11,232 bases of DNA from QALR01 sp964466625 (GCA_964466625.1 CAYXQF010000062.1:1-11232); one strand, 5' to 3'; counted from the stretch's first letter, positions 1-6,999 are shown. Numbers and translations are program-made. The notes: generated by a model not told the origin, from the sequence alone.

Positions 1-2
1 TT

Positions 3-146
3 TGGGGTGAATGTGATTTATATAAATGTAATTCACAAAAAAATCAAGAACATTGCGGAAAATGCTCTCAATTTCCTTGTAACACATTGAAAGAGTGGGC
101 CTCGTCTGAAAATCCCGAAAGAATAGACAATTTAAGAAAACTATAA
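3..146 (+). CDS. DUF3795-type cysteine-rich protein, 3' end only
   Basis: The frame is open from the left edge and ends at TAA 144-146, giving the last 47 residues of a protein that starts outside the window. It carries five cysteines spaced C-x4-C-x8-C-x2-C-x4-C, with the short motifs LYKC, HCGKC and FPC, then a helix ending NPERIDNLRKL. This spacing and wording match the C-terminal half of small DUF3795 proteins, which are common in Clostridia and thought to bind a metal. No biochemical role is established for that family as far as I know. The terminator at 178-201 follows 31 bp downstream. The assignment rests on pattern recognition of the cysteine layout only; the N-terminal half is missing. 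Confidence 0.6.
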   Translation, partial: WGECDLYKCNSQKNQEHCGKCSQFPCNTLKEWASSENPERIDNLRKL

Positions 147-177
147 ATTCCAATGTATTGAATAGACTATAAATAAA

Positions 178-201
178 CCCCGACAGAAAAATCTGTCGGG
201 G
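178..201. terminator. Bidirectional intrinsic terminator
   Basis: A perfect 10-bp stem (178-187 with 192-201) has an AAAA loop and four terminal G-C pairs. On the plus strand it is followed by a moderately T-rich stretch. On the minus strand it is followed by TTTATTTATAG, a better U tract. It lies between two converging genes, the DUF3795 fragment and sleL, and probably ends transcription from both. Confidence 0.8.
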
Positions 202-256
202 TATTGCTGTCTTTATGAGGATTTGCTTTTCTTCCGTCTTTTTTATGGGGGGAATT

Positions 257-1537
257 TCATAAAAAAGCAACTCGATATAAATTCTGCAAAACAAGAAAGC
301 CTTGCGTAAACGGTCGCATGATATTCCAGATCCCCACTCCTGCAAAGCCATATTCCGAAACCAAACGAAGCTTTGCCATATAACTGCGCGCGTCCTCAAA
401 CCAAACCTCGTGCTGGGTACCGTTGTCATTATAAAAGAAATATGGAGAAGCAGAGGTTTCATCGTAAAGGATCTCCGCACCATAGCGGCGAGCCAATGCA
501 AGCGCTTCTTCATTGCCAATGGAACGGGCGCGTGTTTCGCCCGGTTTATACGGCAATTCCCAATCGTAGCCATAATTCGGAAGCCCCATAAAAATCTTTT
601 CGGGCGGAATCTCACTGACGGCAAAATCCAGCACGCGTCTGACAGAAGCAAGCGGTGCCACAGCAAGCGGCGGACCGTAAGTATAGCCCCATTCGTAGGT
701 CATGACAAAAACTTCGTTCGCGGCTTCTCCGATCAAGCGATAATCATGTCCTTCATAGCCGATGCCTCTTTGATTACGGGAGGATTTCGGCGCGAGCGCG
801 GCGATGACCGGAAACCCTTCTGCATTGAGGCGCACACGCGCACGGGAAATAAAAGCGGCATAAGCTTCTGCTTCCTCGGGAAACACAAATTCAAAGTCGA
901 TATCCAGTCCGCCATAGCCCTTTTCACGCATCTTTGCAAGGATTTCTGTCAGCATCTGATCCTGCGCCGAAGCATTTGCAAAAAGCGCGGAAGAAAGCGC
1001 ATTGGAAAAGTCACCCGTTTCCGTCAAAGTGGAAAGATGCAAAAGCGGCGTAGTCGCTAACGTTTCCGCCGCCGCGATCAGGCGATCGTCCTCCATGGGA
1101 ATCAGATTTCCGCTTGGCGTAAATCCGTAAGTAAAAGGCGCAAGATACGTCAGATACGGCATATTTCCGTAAAGTTCACGATCTGCGATATAAGGATATG
1201 CATAAGAATTCACACGCATCTGCCCAATTCGAGTACCCACAAAACGCAAAACCAAGGTCTGCCCCACAGAAAGCGGCACGGTACCACCGTAAAGATTCGG
1301 GTTATTTGCATAAATTTCCCGCACCGTCGTTCCGAAGCGCCGCGCAATTGCCGTGACGGTATCACCTGCCCGCACCGTATAGACCGCCGCAGGATAAAGG
1401 ATCAGGATCGCCTGCCCGATGACGAGCAGATACGGTGCCGATAGCCCATTCCAAACAGCAAGAAGTCCCATCGGCACGCGGTATGCCGCCGCGATCCCTG
1501 CCAGCGTATCGCCTCTTTTCACAACGTAAATTTCCAT
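257..1537 (-). CDS. sleL: SleL-type spore cortex N-acetylglucosaminidase (LysM-LysM-GH18)
   Basis: A 426-residue glycoside hydrolase of the SleL/YaaH group, which cleaves cortex peptidoglycan fragments at N-acetylglucosamine during spore germination. Two LysM domains lie at about residues 3-48 and 52-98 (KRGDTLAGIA and RAGDTVTAIA). A GH18 barrel follows from about residue 125. Its active-site strand is GLDIDFEFV, with the catalytic glutamate near residue 216. The first Asp of the general DxxDxDxE motif is Gly here, as I recall for SleL relatives. Later barrel motifs are MTYEWGY and GVGIWN. There is no signal peptide, as expected for a protein deposited in the spore coat, and the length matches Bacillus SleL (about 430). 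Two ATGs stand in tandem at 1540 and 1537. GGAG at 1544-1547 is 3 nt from the first and 6 nt from the second, so I chose the second. It implies a spore-former. Confidence 0.88.
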   Translation of the reverse strand: MEIYVVKRGDTLAGIAAAYRVPMGLLAVWNGLSAPYLLVIGQAILILYPAAVYTVRAGDTVTAIARRFGTTVREIYANNPNLYGGTVPLSVGQTLVLRFVGTRIGQMRVNSYAYPYIADRELYGNMPYLTYLAPFTYGFTPSGNLIPMEDDRLIAAAETLATTPLLHLSTLTETGDFSNALSSALFANASAQDQMLTEILAKMREKGYGGLDIDFEFVFPEEAEAYAAFISRARVRLNAEGFPVIAALAPKSSRNQRGIGYEGHDYRLIGEAANEVFVMTYEWGYTYGPPLAVAPLASVRRVLDFAVSEIPPEKIFMGLPNYGYDWELPYKPGETRARSIGNEEALALARRYGAEILYDETSASPYFFYNDNGTQHEVWFEDARSYMAKLRLVSEYGFAGVGIWNIMRPFTQGFLVLQNLYRVAFL

Positions 1538-1576
1538 CATAATCTCCTTTTTATGTTTTATGTGGTTTTTGATAGC

Positions 1577-1605
1577 ATTATATGAAGCTTCTTGCTTTTC
1601 GTGAA
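1577..1605 (-). promoter_or_regulatory. Putative sleL promoter
   Basis: On the minus strand a TATAAT box (1577-1582, within CATATAAT) lies 17 nt from TTCACG (1600-1605). The match is to the sigma-A consensus. CATATAAT also resembles -10 boxes used by sporulation sigma factors, which would suit a spore-coat gene, but no convincing sporulation -35 is seen. Its -35 lies inside the spacer of the divergent promoter at 1592-1620. Confidence 0.5.
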
Positions 1606-1620
1606 AAAATTTGCTATAAT
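1592..1620 (+). promoter_or_regulatory. Promoter of the DUF2500 gene
   Basis: TTGCTT (1592-1597), a 17-nt spacer and a perfect TATAAT (1615-1620) preceded by TGC, giving an extended -10. The start codon follows 30 nt downstream of the -10 box. It overlaps the sleL promoter back to back. Confidence 0.65.
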
Positions 1621-1650
1621 AGAAATAGTTTTTGATAAGGAGCTTTTCGT

Positions 1651-2028
1651 ATGGGATTTGGTTTTTCGGGATTTAATTTCATGTTTCTTTTCATGGGCGT
1701 GATGTTCGTCGTCACGTCGCTGATCGTCACCGGCATCTTTATTCTTGTTTTTTCAAAAATGCTGAAAGAATGGAAACAAAACAACAATTCGCCGCGTGTC
1801 ACCGTGGAAGCCACGGTTCTTGCCAAACGCATGAACACCACACGCCATAGAAGCGCACATCACGCAGGGCATCATACACATACATATTATTACATCACCT
1901 TTGAAGTCGAAAGCGGTGATCGCACAGAGCTTGCCGTTCCTTCTTCGGAATATGGACTCATCATTGAAGGCGACCGTGGCAAGCTTACTTTTCAAGGAAC
2001 TCGATTTCTTTCCTTTGAAAGAACGTGA
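1651..2028 (+). CDS. DUF2500 family membrane protein
   Basis: A 125-residue protein of the DUF2500 (YhhM-like) family, whose function is unknown. One hydrophobic segment spans about residues 8-35. It is followed by a basic stretch and a small soluble domain with the family signature: TVEATVLAKR, YYYITFEVESGDR, SSEYGLIIEGDRG and LTFQGTRFLSFER. Between the first two motifs is a histidine-rich loop with six His among residues 66-77, which may bind a metal or simply be a flexible linker. AAGGAG at 1637-1642 sits 8 nt before the ATG, and an extended -10 promoter lies just upstream. It is monocistronic, ending in the terminator at 2038-2077. Family assignment is confident from the C-terminal motifs; role unknown. 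Confidence 0.85.
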   Translation: MGFGFSGFNFMFLFMGVMFVVTSLIVTGIFILVFSKMLKEWKQNNNSPRVTVEATVLAKRMNTTRHRSAHHAGHHTHTYYYITFEVESGDRTELAVPSSEYGLIIEGDRGKLTFQGTRFLSFERT

Positions 2029-2037
2029 TCTGCATAC

Positions 2038-2077
2038 AAAACACCCTAAAAGAAATTATTCTTTCAGGGTGTTTTTT
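2038..2077. terminator. Intrinsic terminator, probably shared by converging genes
   Basis: The arms 2038-2054 and 2059-2075 pair over 16 of 17 positions (one A-C mismatch at 2048/2065) around an ATTA loop, with a six-T run at 2072-2077 on the plus strand. The minus-strand side has a shorter T run (TTTTG). The stop codon of the HAD remnant (2064-2066, minus strand) lies inside the right arm. Confidence 0.85.
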
Positions 2078-2339
2078 CTATCAAATTCAATAATGCCGAA
2101 AGGGAGTCGATCGCATAATCCGCCCTTTGTTCCTCACACGTCACGGGCATCATGCCGCCAAGCCCCTGAGTGATACGAATCGTCTTCATGCCAAGGCGTT
2201 TTGCAGGCGCGATATCGTTATCAGGGCGATCCCCGATCATACAAGCTTCTTCGGCGCTGCAGCCTGCGCGCGCCAACGCTCGGAGAAAAATTTCCGAATT
2301 CGGTTTTTCAATCCCCTCCTCCTCACGCAAAAAATTCAT
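2064..2339 (-). pseudogene. C-terminal remnant of a HAD-superfamily phosphatase
   Basis: The frame encodes the second half of a HAD hydrolase: the motif III lysine in GIEKPNSEIF, then the motif IV acidic loop GDRPDNDI, then the usual final strand and helix. Everything before motif III is absent, including the DxDxT nucleophile loop, the cap and motif II, so it cannot be an active phosphatase alone. The upstream sequence is the 3' end of the APH-like gene, which this frame overlaps by 17 bp in a +1 register. The only in-frame ATG (2337-2339) has no clear ribosome binding site; translational coupling to the kinase stop is possible. The simplest reading is a deletion or recombination that removed the 5' half of a HAD gene. 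The HAD homology begins at about EEEGIEKP, only a few codons after the junction. Confidence 0.7.
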
Positions 2340-3114
2340 TCAAAAGGTCGTAATACTTCGTTTTCGTCGCATCAAATTCCATGCCGAGCGTTGAGAAAAA
2401 TACAGCCTTACATTCCAAAAGTGCTTCCTCGCTCATGCCGCCAAGCTCCTTAAAATTATACGTCATCGACCAAAGACAATCCGTGATATCCGACCACCGA
2501 TCTGCAATTCCTGCCTGTCCGAGATCCAGAAACCCAACAAGTTCTTTATTCGAAAGAAAAACGTTCGGTAGACAATAATCCCCGTGGGAAAATACGAAAT
2601 CCTCCTCGGGACGATTTTTCGTGAGCCAAGTATAGAGCGAGGGGAGATCGGAAAAGCCAAGACATTCCTTCGAGCCGTCGGGCAAATGCGTGAGAAGGCC
2701 TGCCTCCATGCGGCTTTTTGCCCTTTTCAGTTTGCTGTCAAGATCATTTTTCACGGGACACGCCGAAATATCCACCGACCACAGCATTTTCAGTCCCATC
2801 GCCAAGGCGCGCGCCACTTCTTTTTTGTCCGCAAACGATGAATCAAACGCCATTTTACCCACAAGCTTCGTCATCAAAAGATAATTGTAGCCGTTCTCTT
2901 TTGCGAAAGCCAACACGCGCGGCACAGGCAATTTTCCATCAAGCCATGCCATCATCGCGTACTCACGATCAGCGGCTTCACTCGTTTTTTCAATCTTCAA
3001 AACCATATCGTCAAAGACCTGCACCGTGGAATCCGAACGTCCGATATCATCAATTTCAAATGTTCGGTTGCCAACAAGCGCCGCGATCGACTTCGGTAAG
3101 TTTTTCATCTCCAT
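2323..3114 (-). CDS. APH(3')-like aminoglycoside phosphotransferase family kinase
   Basis: A 263-residue kinase of the APH(3') type, which transfers phosphate from ATP to a small-molecule hydroxyl, classically the 3'-OH of kanamycin-like aminoglycosides. Visible motifs are a VLK strand with the ATP-contacting lysine (K40), GKLPVPRVL (60-68), DISACP (116-120) and LDSKL. The catalytic loop is HGDYCLPN (H177, D179, N184), the metal-binding strand is GFLDLGQAGIADRW (D197), and the family ending is YYDLLNEFF. All key residues are present and the length matches APH(3')-III (about 264). Whether it confers resistance or phosphorylates a housekeeping substrate cannot be told from sequence. Its ATG lies 2 bp after the stop of the deacetylase gene, so the two are probably translationally coupled. 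The upstream SD is weak (AGG, 9 nt away). Confidence 0.85.
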   Translation of the reverse strand: MEMKNLPKSIAALVGNRTFEIDDIGRSDSTVQVFDDMVLKIEKTSEAADREYAMMAWLDGKLPVPRVLAFAKENGYNYLLMTKLVGKMAFDSSFADKKEVARALAMGLKMLWSVDISACPVKNDLDSKLKRAKSRMEAGLLTHLPDGSKECLGFSDLPSLYTWLTKNRPEEDFVFSHGDYCLPNVFLSNKELVGFLDLGQAGIADRWSDITDCLWSMTYNFKELGGMSEEALLECKAVFFSTLGMEFDATKTKYYDLLNEFFA

Positions 3115-3116
3115 AA

Positions 3117-3815
3117 TTATTTACCTAACAAGACTTCTTTGTTCGTGCCGTAAAAAATGTCATCATGACCGCTGATCATACGGCAAAAATCTTCAAAACG
3201 CGCCCAAAAATCCCATGCGTCAAATTCATAAGAATGTCCCCAAATATAAAAAAGCTGCGGCGTTTCGAGCTTCAAAGCAAGGAATTTTTCGCCAAGCGCA
3301 AACATTTCATCGGTGTCGATGTGATAGACCGTGGGATTCCACGCGATCGGATCGGTCGGCAGATCAAAAGTTCCCGTCGCATCGGTCGTTCTTGCATATC
3401 GGCAGCCCGTATGATTTTTAACAAGCGTTTCCACGCGCTTATCGTGGTTAACGCCGCCACCCGGATATGCCATGCCAACAACCTCATAGCCAAAAAGCGC
3501 CGAAAGCGCAAGTCTATCTTCTTCTACTTGACGGATCACTTCCCCATCTGCCGTTTTCGGCAAAAAGGGGTGTGTCAACGTATGTGCCGCCACCTCATGC
3601 CCATGATAAACAGAAAGTGCCTCTTCTTTTGTCAATTTGTCATGACGCACGGACACACCGTTGCGCACAAGCTCATTTTTACCACCGAAAAATTCCGAAT
3701 TGACGTTAAACGTAGCTTTGAGTCCGTATTTATTGAATATTTCGACAAGACGCGCATCTTGCGTTACGCCATCGTCATAGCTAAATGTGATCGCTTTCAT
3801 TTTTCCGTTCCACAT
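3117..3815 (-). CDS. Polysaccharide deacetylase family protein (NodB/CE4-like)
   Basis: A 232-residue NodB-homology protein. Motif 1 is TFSYDDG (D14, D15), the metal motif is HTLTH (H78, H82), and AYPGGG (116-121) is motif 3. A late WGHSYEF segment (192-198) probably supplies the active-site histidine. Family members hydrolyse N-acetyl groups from glycans using a divalent metal. There is no signal peptide or membrane segment, so the substrate may be an intracellular or soluble N-acetyl sugar rather than wall polymer. I chose ATG 3815 because AAGGAG (3823-3828) precedes it by 7 nt and homology begins immediately. An in-frame Met at 3911 lies upstream of the likely promoter and adds 32 residues without family resemblance. 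It is the first gene of a minus-strand unit with the APH-like kinase. Confidence 0.85.
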   Translation of the reverse strand: MWNGKMKAITFSYDDGVTQDARLVEIFNKYGLKATFNVNSEFFGGKNELVRNGVSVRHDKLTKEEALSVYHGHEVAAHTLTHPFLPKTADGEVIRQVEEDRLALSALFGYEVVGMAYPGGGVNHDKRVETLVKNHTGCRYARTTDATGTFDLPTDPIAWNPTVYHIDTDEMFALGEKFLALKLETPQLFYIWGHSYEFDAWDFWARFEDFCRMISGHDDIFYGTNKEVLLGK

Positions 3816-3843
3816 AGCCGATCTCCTTATCTTCTTCAAGTTT

Positions 3844-3853
3844 ATGATATCAT
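3844..3853. promoter_or_regulatory. Palindrome ATGATATCAT, copy 1 (candidate operator)
   Basis: A perfect 10-bp palindrome immediately downstream of the -10 box of the deacetylase operon. The same 10 bases recur at 4007-4016 beside the divergent yqeG promoter. Binding of a regulator is an inference. Confidence 0.45.
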
Positions 3854-3854
3854 C

Positions 3855-3884
3855 AGTATACCACACCGAGCGCCTTGGACGCAA
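3855..3884 (-). promoter_or_regulatory. Promoter of the deacetylase-kinase operon
   Basis: On the minus strand, TTGCGT (3879-3884), an 18-nt spacer and TATACT (3855-3860) preceded by TGG as an extended -10. The palindrome ATGATATCAT at 3844-3853 lies directly over the expected transcription start. Confidence 0.55.
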
Positions 3885-3992
3885 CCCCACGGACAGTTGA
3901 ATTGCGTGCATCAGCGATACATTTTTTCACCGTGTATTCGTCAATTTCCGATAAAACATGATCCGCGAAAAAATTCGCAAAAATCTATTGCG

Positions 3993-4026
3993 TTTACGGG
4001 ATAAAAATGATATCATAATATATAAT
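3993..4026 (+). promoter_or_regulatory. Probable promoter region of yqeG-ATPase operon
   Basis: An AT-rich stretch contains a perfect TATAAT (4021-4026). The best -35-like element, TTTACG (3993-3998), is 22 nt from it. The same element is 17 nt from an overlapping TAATAT at 4016-4021. The exact -10 cannot be fixed, but either places the transcript start at about 4030, downstream of the earliest in-frame ATG of the next gene. Confidence 0.45.
4007..4016. promoter_or_regulatory. Palindrome ATGATATCAT, copy 2 (candidate operator)
   Basis: The second exact copy of the palindrome at 3844-3853, located 4 bp upstream of the TATAAT at 4021-4026. These are the only two copies I found in the window. 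Confidence 0.45.
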
Positions 4027-4068
4027 AGTGAAAAAATTAGAATGAAAAACGAAAGGCGGCTTTCCACG

Positions 4069-4590
4069 ATGAAACACCCTTTTATCCCCGATATGATGTT
4101 TGACGGTATTTATGACATTACTCCCGAATTTTTCACAAAACACGGTATTCGTGCGGTTGTCTTGGATATTGATAACACCCTCGTGACCTACGGCATGGCA
4201 AAACCTACACCCGAAGTCCATTCCTGGATCGAATCCCTTCGCAAGGCAGGTCTTTTCGTCGCGATCGCTTCCAACAATCACAAGGCGCGTGTCGAGCTTT
4301 TCAACGAGGAGATCGGCGCTTTCGTTACTTGGGAAAGCAAAAAGCCATTCGCAAAATCGGTTCACATGGCGGCAGAACATTTCGGTGTCAAGGAAAATGA
4401 GATCGCCGTCATCGGTGACCAGATCTTCACGGACATTTGGTGCGCAAGAAACGCAGGCTCGTATGCTGTTCTCGTCGTACCGCTCAAATATAAGGAAAAC
4501 CTCTTTTTCCGCTTCAAAAGAATGTGTGAAAAACCGTTTATCCGTGCATATAAAAAGAAAAAAGCAAAAGCTCAAGGAGAAAATTCATGA
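4069..4590 (+). CDS. yqeG: YqeG family HAD IIIA-type phosphatase
   Basis: A 173-residue HAD phosphatase of the YqeG group, a conserved Firmicutes family whose physiological substrate is not settled. It has the nucleophile loop LDIDNTLV (D33, D35), motif II AIASNN (S68), the motif III lysine in SKKPF (K92) and motif IV GDQIFTD (D117, D122). The C-terminal end is lysine-rich. From ATG 4069 the length equals Bacillus YqeG (about 172). Upstream in-frame ATGs exist at 3958, which precedes the promoter, and 4042, which has no Shine-Dalgarno and no homology. A GAAAGG at 4051-4056 precedes 4069 by 12 nt, somewhat long. The stop codon overlaps the start of the following ATPase gene in an ATGA arrangement, so the two are translationally coupled. 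Confidence 0.85.
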   Translation: MKHPFIPDMMFDGIYDITPEFFTKHGIRAVVLDIDNTLVTYGMAKPTPEVHSWIESLRKAGLFVAIASNNHKARVELFNEEIGAFVTWESKKPFAKSVHMAAEHFGVKENEIAVIGDQIFTDIWCARNAGSYAVLVVPLKYKENLFFRFKRMCEKPFIRAYKKKKAKAQGENS

Positions 4591-6905
4591 CTTTTGAAAG
4601 TCTATACATAAAAAATTTCGGCAAGCTATCGAATCAAAAACTTGTTTTTTCCGATGGCGTCAACATCATTGAGGGCGCAAATGAATCGGGCAAATCCACG
4701 ATCTGTGCCTTTATCCGCTTCATTTTTTACGGACTCCCCTCCAAAACAGATGAGAAACTGCACTATATCAGTTGGCATTCCTCCTCCGCAGGCGGCTCGC
4801 TCACCTTCCGTGAGGACGGCAAGCGTTACCGCATCGAAAGAGAGGTCATCTGCGTGACAAACAGCGAAGGCAAACATTCCTTCCGTGAAAAATGCGCCGT
4901 TTACGATGCGGAAACCAACGTTGTCGCTATGAAGACCACCACACCGGGAGATACCTTTTTCGGCGTTTCCGCGTCCGTTTTTGAAAGCACCGTTTATATC
5001 CGTCAAAGCGCAGAAAGTAAGGTTGGCGGACATGCGCTGGGTGAAGAAGCGGAAAACATTCTTTTCTCTGCCAACGAAAGCATCAATACGAAAAAAGCAC
5101 TTGCGAAGCTGGACAGCGCACGCGTTTACCTCCTCCACAAAAACCGCCATGGCGGTAAGATCGCAGAAATGGAAGCGGAAAGCGAAGTCCTCGGCACAAA
5201 GCTTGAAGAAGCGAAAAAAGCAAGCGGTGACATCATCTATCTGGAAGGCACACACCGTCAGATCTCCGAAAAGATGGCAGAAAGCGAAAAACGCCTTGCT
5301 GACGTGCGCGCCGAGCTTGAAAAATATGAATGTTATACCTTGAAAAAGGCATACTTAAAACGCAAAACCGAGAAAGCACGCCTTGCGGAAACGGAAGAAA
5401 AGATCACCGCTTTGCGCAATCCGCCCGAGCACGGGGGTGCCGACATCTGCGATGAAGATTTCATCGGTGAACTGGAGAAAAAGCAATCCGAGCTTGAAGT
5501 TTTGACCGCACGCTATGCAGATGCGGAGCAAAACCTGAAAAAAGCCAACCAAAAGCTTTCCGAAATGAGCGATAAGATCGCCATTTTTGAGCGCTTCGGT
5601 GCCAAAGGCGGCAAGATCCGCGAGGAACTCATCACCAGCATGCAAGCAATGCACGCAAAGCAAGCAGGCAAAAAAAGACTTATGATTCTCTTTTTTGCGA
5701 TCGCCGCGATCCTCGCTGTTATGGCAGGCGTTGTTTTGCTCGCACCCTTTGAAATGCCCGCTCTCCTCAAACGCATCTTGATTATCATTCTACCTCTCTT
5801 TGCCATCGCCGGTGCCGTTTTCGGCGCGGTATTCCTTTCCAAAGGTGCTAAGATTGGCAGCGAGATCCAGGTCATCTGCAAAAAATTCGATTGCAAAAAC
5901 TACGTGGAATTTGAAGAACTTGTGAAAGCCGCATCGGAAGACGAGCTTTATATGATCGCCATCACCGATGCGCGTGATGAAGCTACGGAAAAGTTCCATG
6001 CCGCCTCCCGCAGTCTGGAAGAAGTCAGCGCCAGAAGCATTGAGATCCTGAGCGATTACGGTTTTGTCATCTCGGGAGATACATCGTCTTCTCTTGGTGA
6101 AGCGCTTGTTTATTGCCGTGAAATGCGCACGGAGCTTGTGAAACTGGAAGCCGTTCGCACGGAACAAAAAGCACGCATCGACGAGCTGGACGAATCGCTG
6201 ATGGCATATCCGCGTGAATATCTGCGCACCGCATGTCTTGCAGACTACGACGAAGAAGAAATGGCACAGTTCAATCTTCCTGCCAAAAAACGTGAAAATG
6301 AATTTCTCATAGGCGCGATCAAGTCGCAGACGGAAAAACTGCACCAGATCGAAGTGGAGCTTTCCGCTTTGCGTGCAGTGAACGTCAGACCCACAGAGCT
6401 CGCGGAAGAAAAAGCCGCACTTGACGAAGAGATCGAAAAGCTTTCCGCAAAATGGAGCGCTTATATGCTCGCGATGGAAGCTTTGGAGCAAGCCGGCGGC
6501 AAATTGCGCGAGGGCATCTCTCCGAAGATCGCAGGCAATGCAGGCAGAATGATGAGAGCTATGACTGACGGCAAATATGCTGAAATGGGCGTGGATCTCG
6601 ACTTCGGACTTTCCTTCTCGGACGGCGCCGAAATGCACGATGCTTCTTATCTGAGTGCCGGCACGGGTGACCTTGCTTATCTTTGTCTGCGCATGGCGCT
6701 TATTGAGCTTCTTTATAAAAAAGCGGTGCCGCCTTTCATCTTTGACGAAAGCTTCGCCCGCATGGACGATGACCGTCTGCGCCGCGTGCTGACGCTCATC
6801 TCCAAATATGCCGACAGAAGCTATCAGACCTTCCTTTTCACCTGCCACGGCAGAGAAAAGAATATGATGGCAGGCATCGGCGCACATTCTCTGCTCTCTC
6901 TTTGA
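4587..6905 (+). CDS. Rad50/SbcC-like coiled-coil ATPase with central membrane hairpin
   Basis: A 772-residue ABC-type ATPase with split head domains. The N-terminal half has FxSLxIKNFGKL and the Walker A GANESGKST (30-38). The C-terminal half has the signature YLSAGTGDLAYLCLRMAL (from 688), Walker B FIFDES (D720, E721) and a switch histidine in FTCHGRE (H754). Between them are two coiled-coil arms (about 165-360 and 425-685). They are joined not by a CxxC zinc hook but by two hydrophobic helices (about 366-386 and 394-416) separated by a short MPALLKR loop, which look like a membrane hairpin. This layout recalls Bacillus/Staphylococcus YhaN, but this protein is shorter, and no SbcD/YhaO-type nuclease is adjacent. 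AAGGAG (4574-4579) sits 7 nt before the ATG, which overlaps the yqeG stop. Likely role: DNA- or membrane-associated ATPase, inferred from family only. Confidence 0.85.
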   Translation: MTFESLYIKNFGKLSNQKLVFSDGVNIIEGANESGKSTICAFIRFIFYGLPSKTDEKLHYISWHSSSAGGSLTFREDGKRYRIEREVICVTNSEGKHSFREKCAVYDAETNVVAMKTTTPGDTFFGVSASVFESTVYIRQSAESKVGGHALGEEAENILFSANESINTKKALAKLDSARVYLLHKNRHGGKIAEMEAESEVLGTKLEEAKKASGDIIYLEGTHRQISEKMAESEKRLADVRAELEKYECYTLKKAYLKRKTEKARLAETEEKITALRNPPEHGGADICDEDFIGELEKKQSELEVLTARYADAEQNLKKANQKLSEMSDKIAIFERFGAKGGKIREELITSMQAMHAKQAGKKRLMILFFAIAAILAVMAGVVLLAPFEMPALLKRILIIILPLFAIAGAVFGAVFLSKGAKIGSEIQVICKKFDCKNYVEFEELVKAASEDELYMIAITDARDEATEKFHAASRSLEEVSARSIEILSDYGFVISGDTSSSLGEALVYCREMRTELVKLEAVRTEQKARIDELDESLMAYPREYLRTACLADYDEEEMAQFNLPAKKRENEFLIGAIKSQTEKLHQIEVELSALRAVNVRPTELAEEKAALDEEIEKLSAKWSAYMLAMEALEQAGGKLREGISPKIAGNAGRMMRAMTDGKYAEMGVDLDFGLSFSDGAEMHDASYLSAGTGDLAYLCLRMALIELLYKKAVPPFIFDESFARMDDDRLRRVLTLISKYADRSYQTFLFTCHGREKNMMAGIGAHSLLSL

Positions 6906-6994
6906 TATCGCATTTGATCACTTCTTTATCAAGTCATGGTCATTTTGCACAAAGCAAAATTTGATTTGTAAATTTTTTTGATAAATTTTACAAA
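6906..6994 (+). terminator. AT-rich hairpin region, possible weak terminator
   Basis: After the ATPase gene, ATTTTGC (6942-6948) and GCAAAAT (6954-6960) form a 7-bp stem with a 5-nt loop, followed by a T-rich stretch ending in seven Ts at 6973-6979. TTTATCAA (6925-6932) also pairs with TTGATAAA (6978-6985), and TTTGTAAA (6965-6972) with TTTACAAA (6987-6994). The structures are nearly all A-T, so termination would be leaky, and read-through into hpf is possible. Confidence 0.4.
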
Positions 6995-6999
6995 AACTC

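Noticed and set aside
302..1060. A 252-codon plus-strand open frame across sleL
   Set aside because: Antisense to the GH18 domain, basic and Cys/Arg-rich, without start signals; the minus-strand frame has clear LysM and GH18 motifs.
2064..3114. A genuine kinase-HAD bifunctional protein disrupted by a one-base error
   Set aside because: The kinase already has its normal family C-terminus, and the HAD part lacks its catalytic half, so a true fusion enzyme is unlikely; kept only as a finding about the junction.
3816..3911. N-terminal extension of the deacetylase to an upstream ATG
   Set aside because: The upstream ATG lies beyond the likely -10 box, and a good AAGGAG sits 7 nt before the internal ATG where homology begins.
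3165..4004. A 279-codon plus-strand open frame across the deacetylase gene
   Set aside because: Antisense to motifs of the NodB domain, composition not protein-like, and it crosses the divergent promoter region.
5790..6887. A long open frame antisense to the ATPase gene (365 codons, minus strand)
   Set aside because: It is the shadow of a strongly supported coding frame, with low-complexity Phe/Cys/His-rich composition, no ribosome binding site and no recognisable motif.
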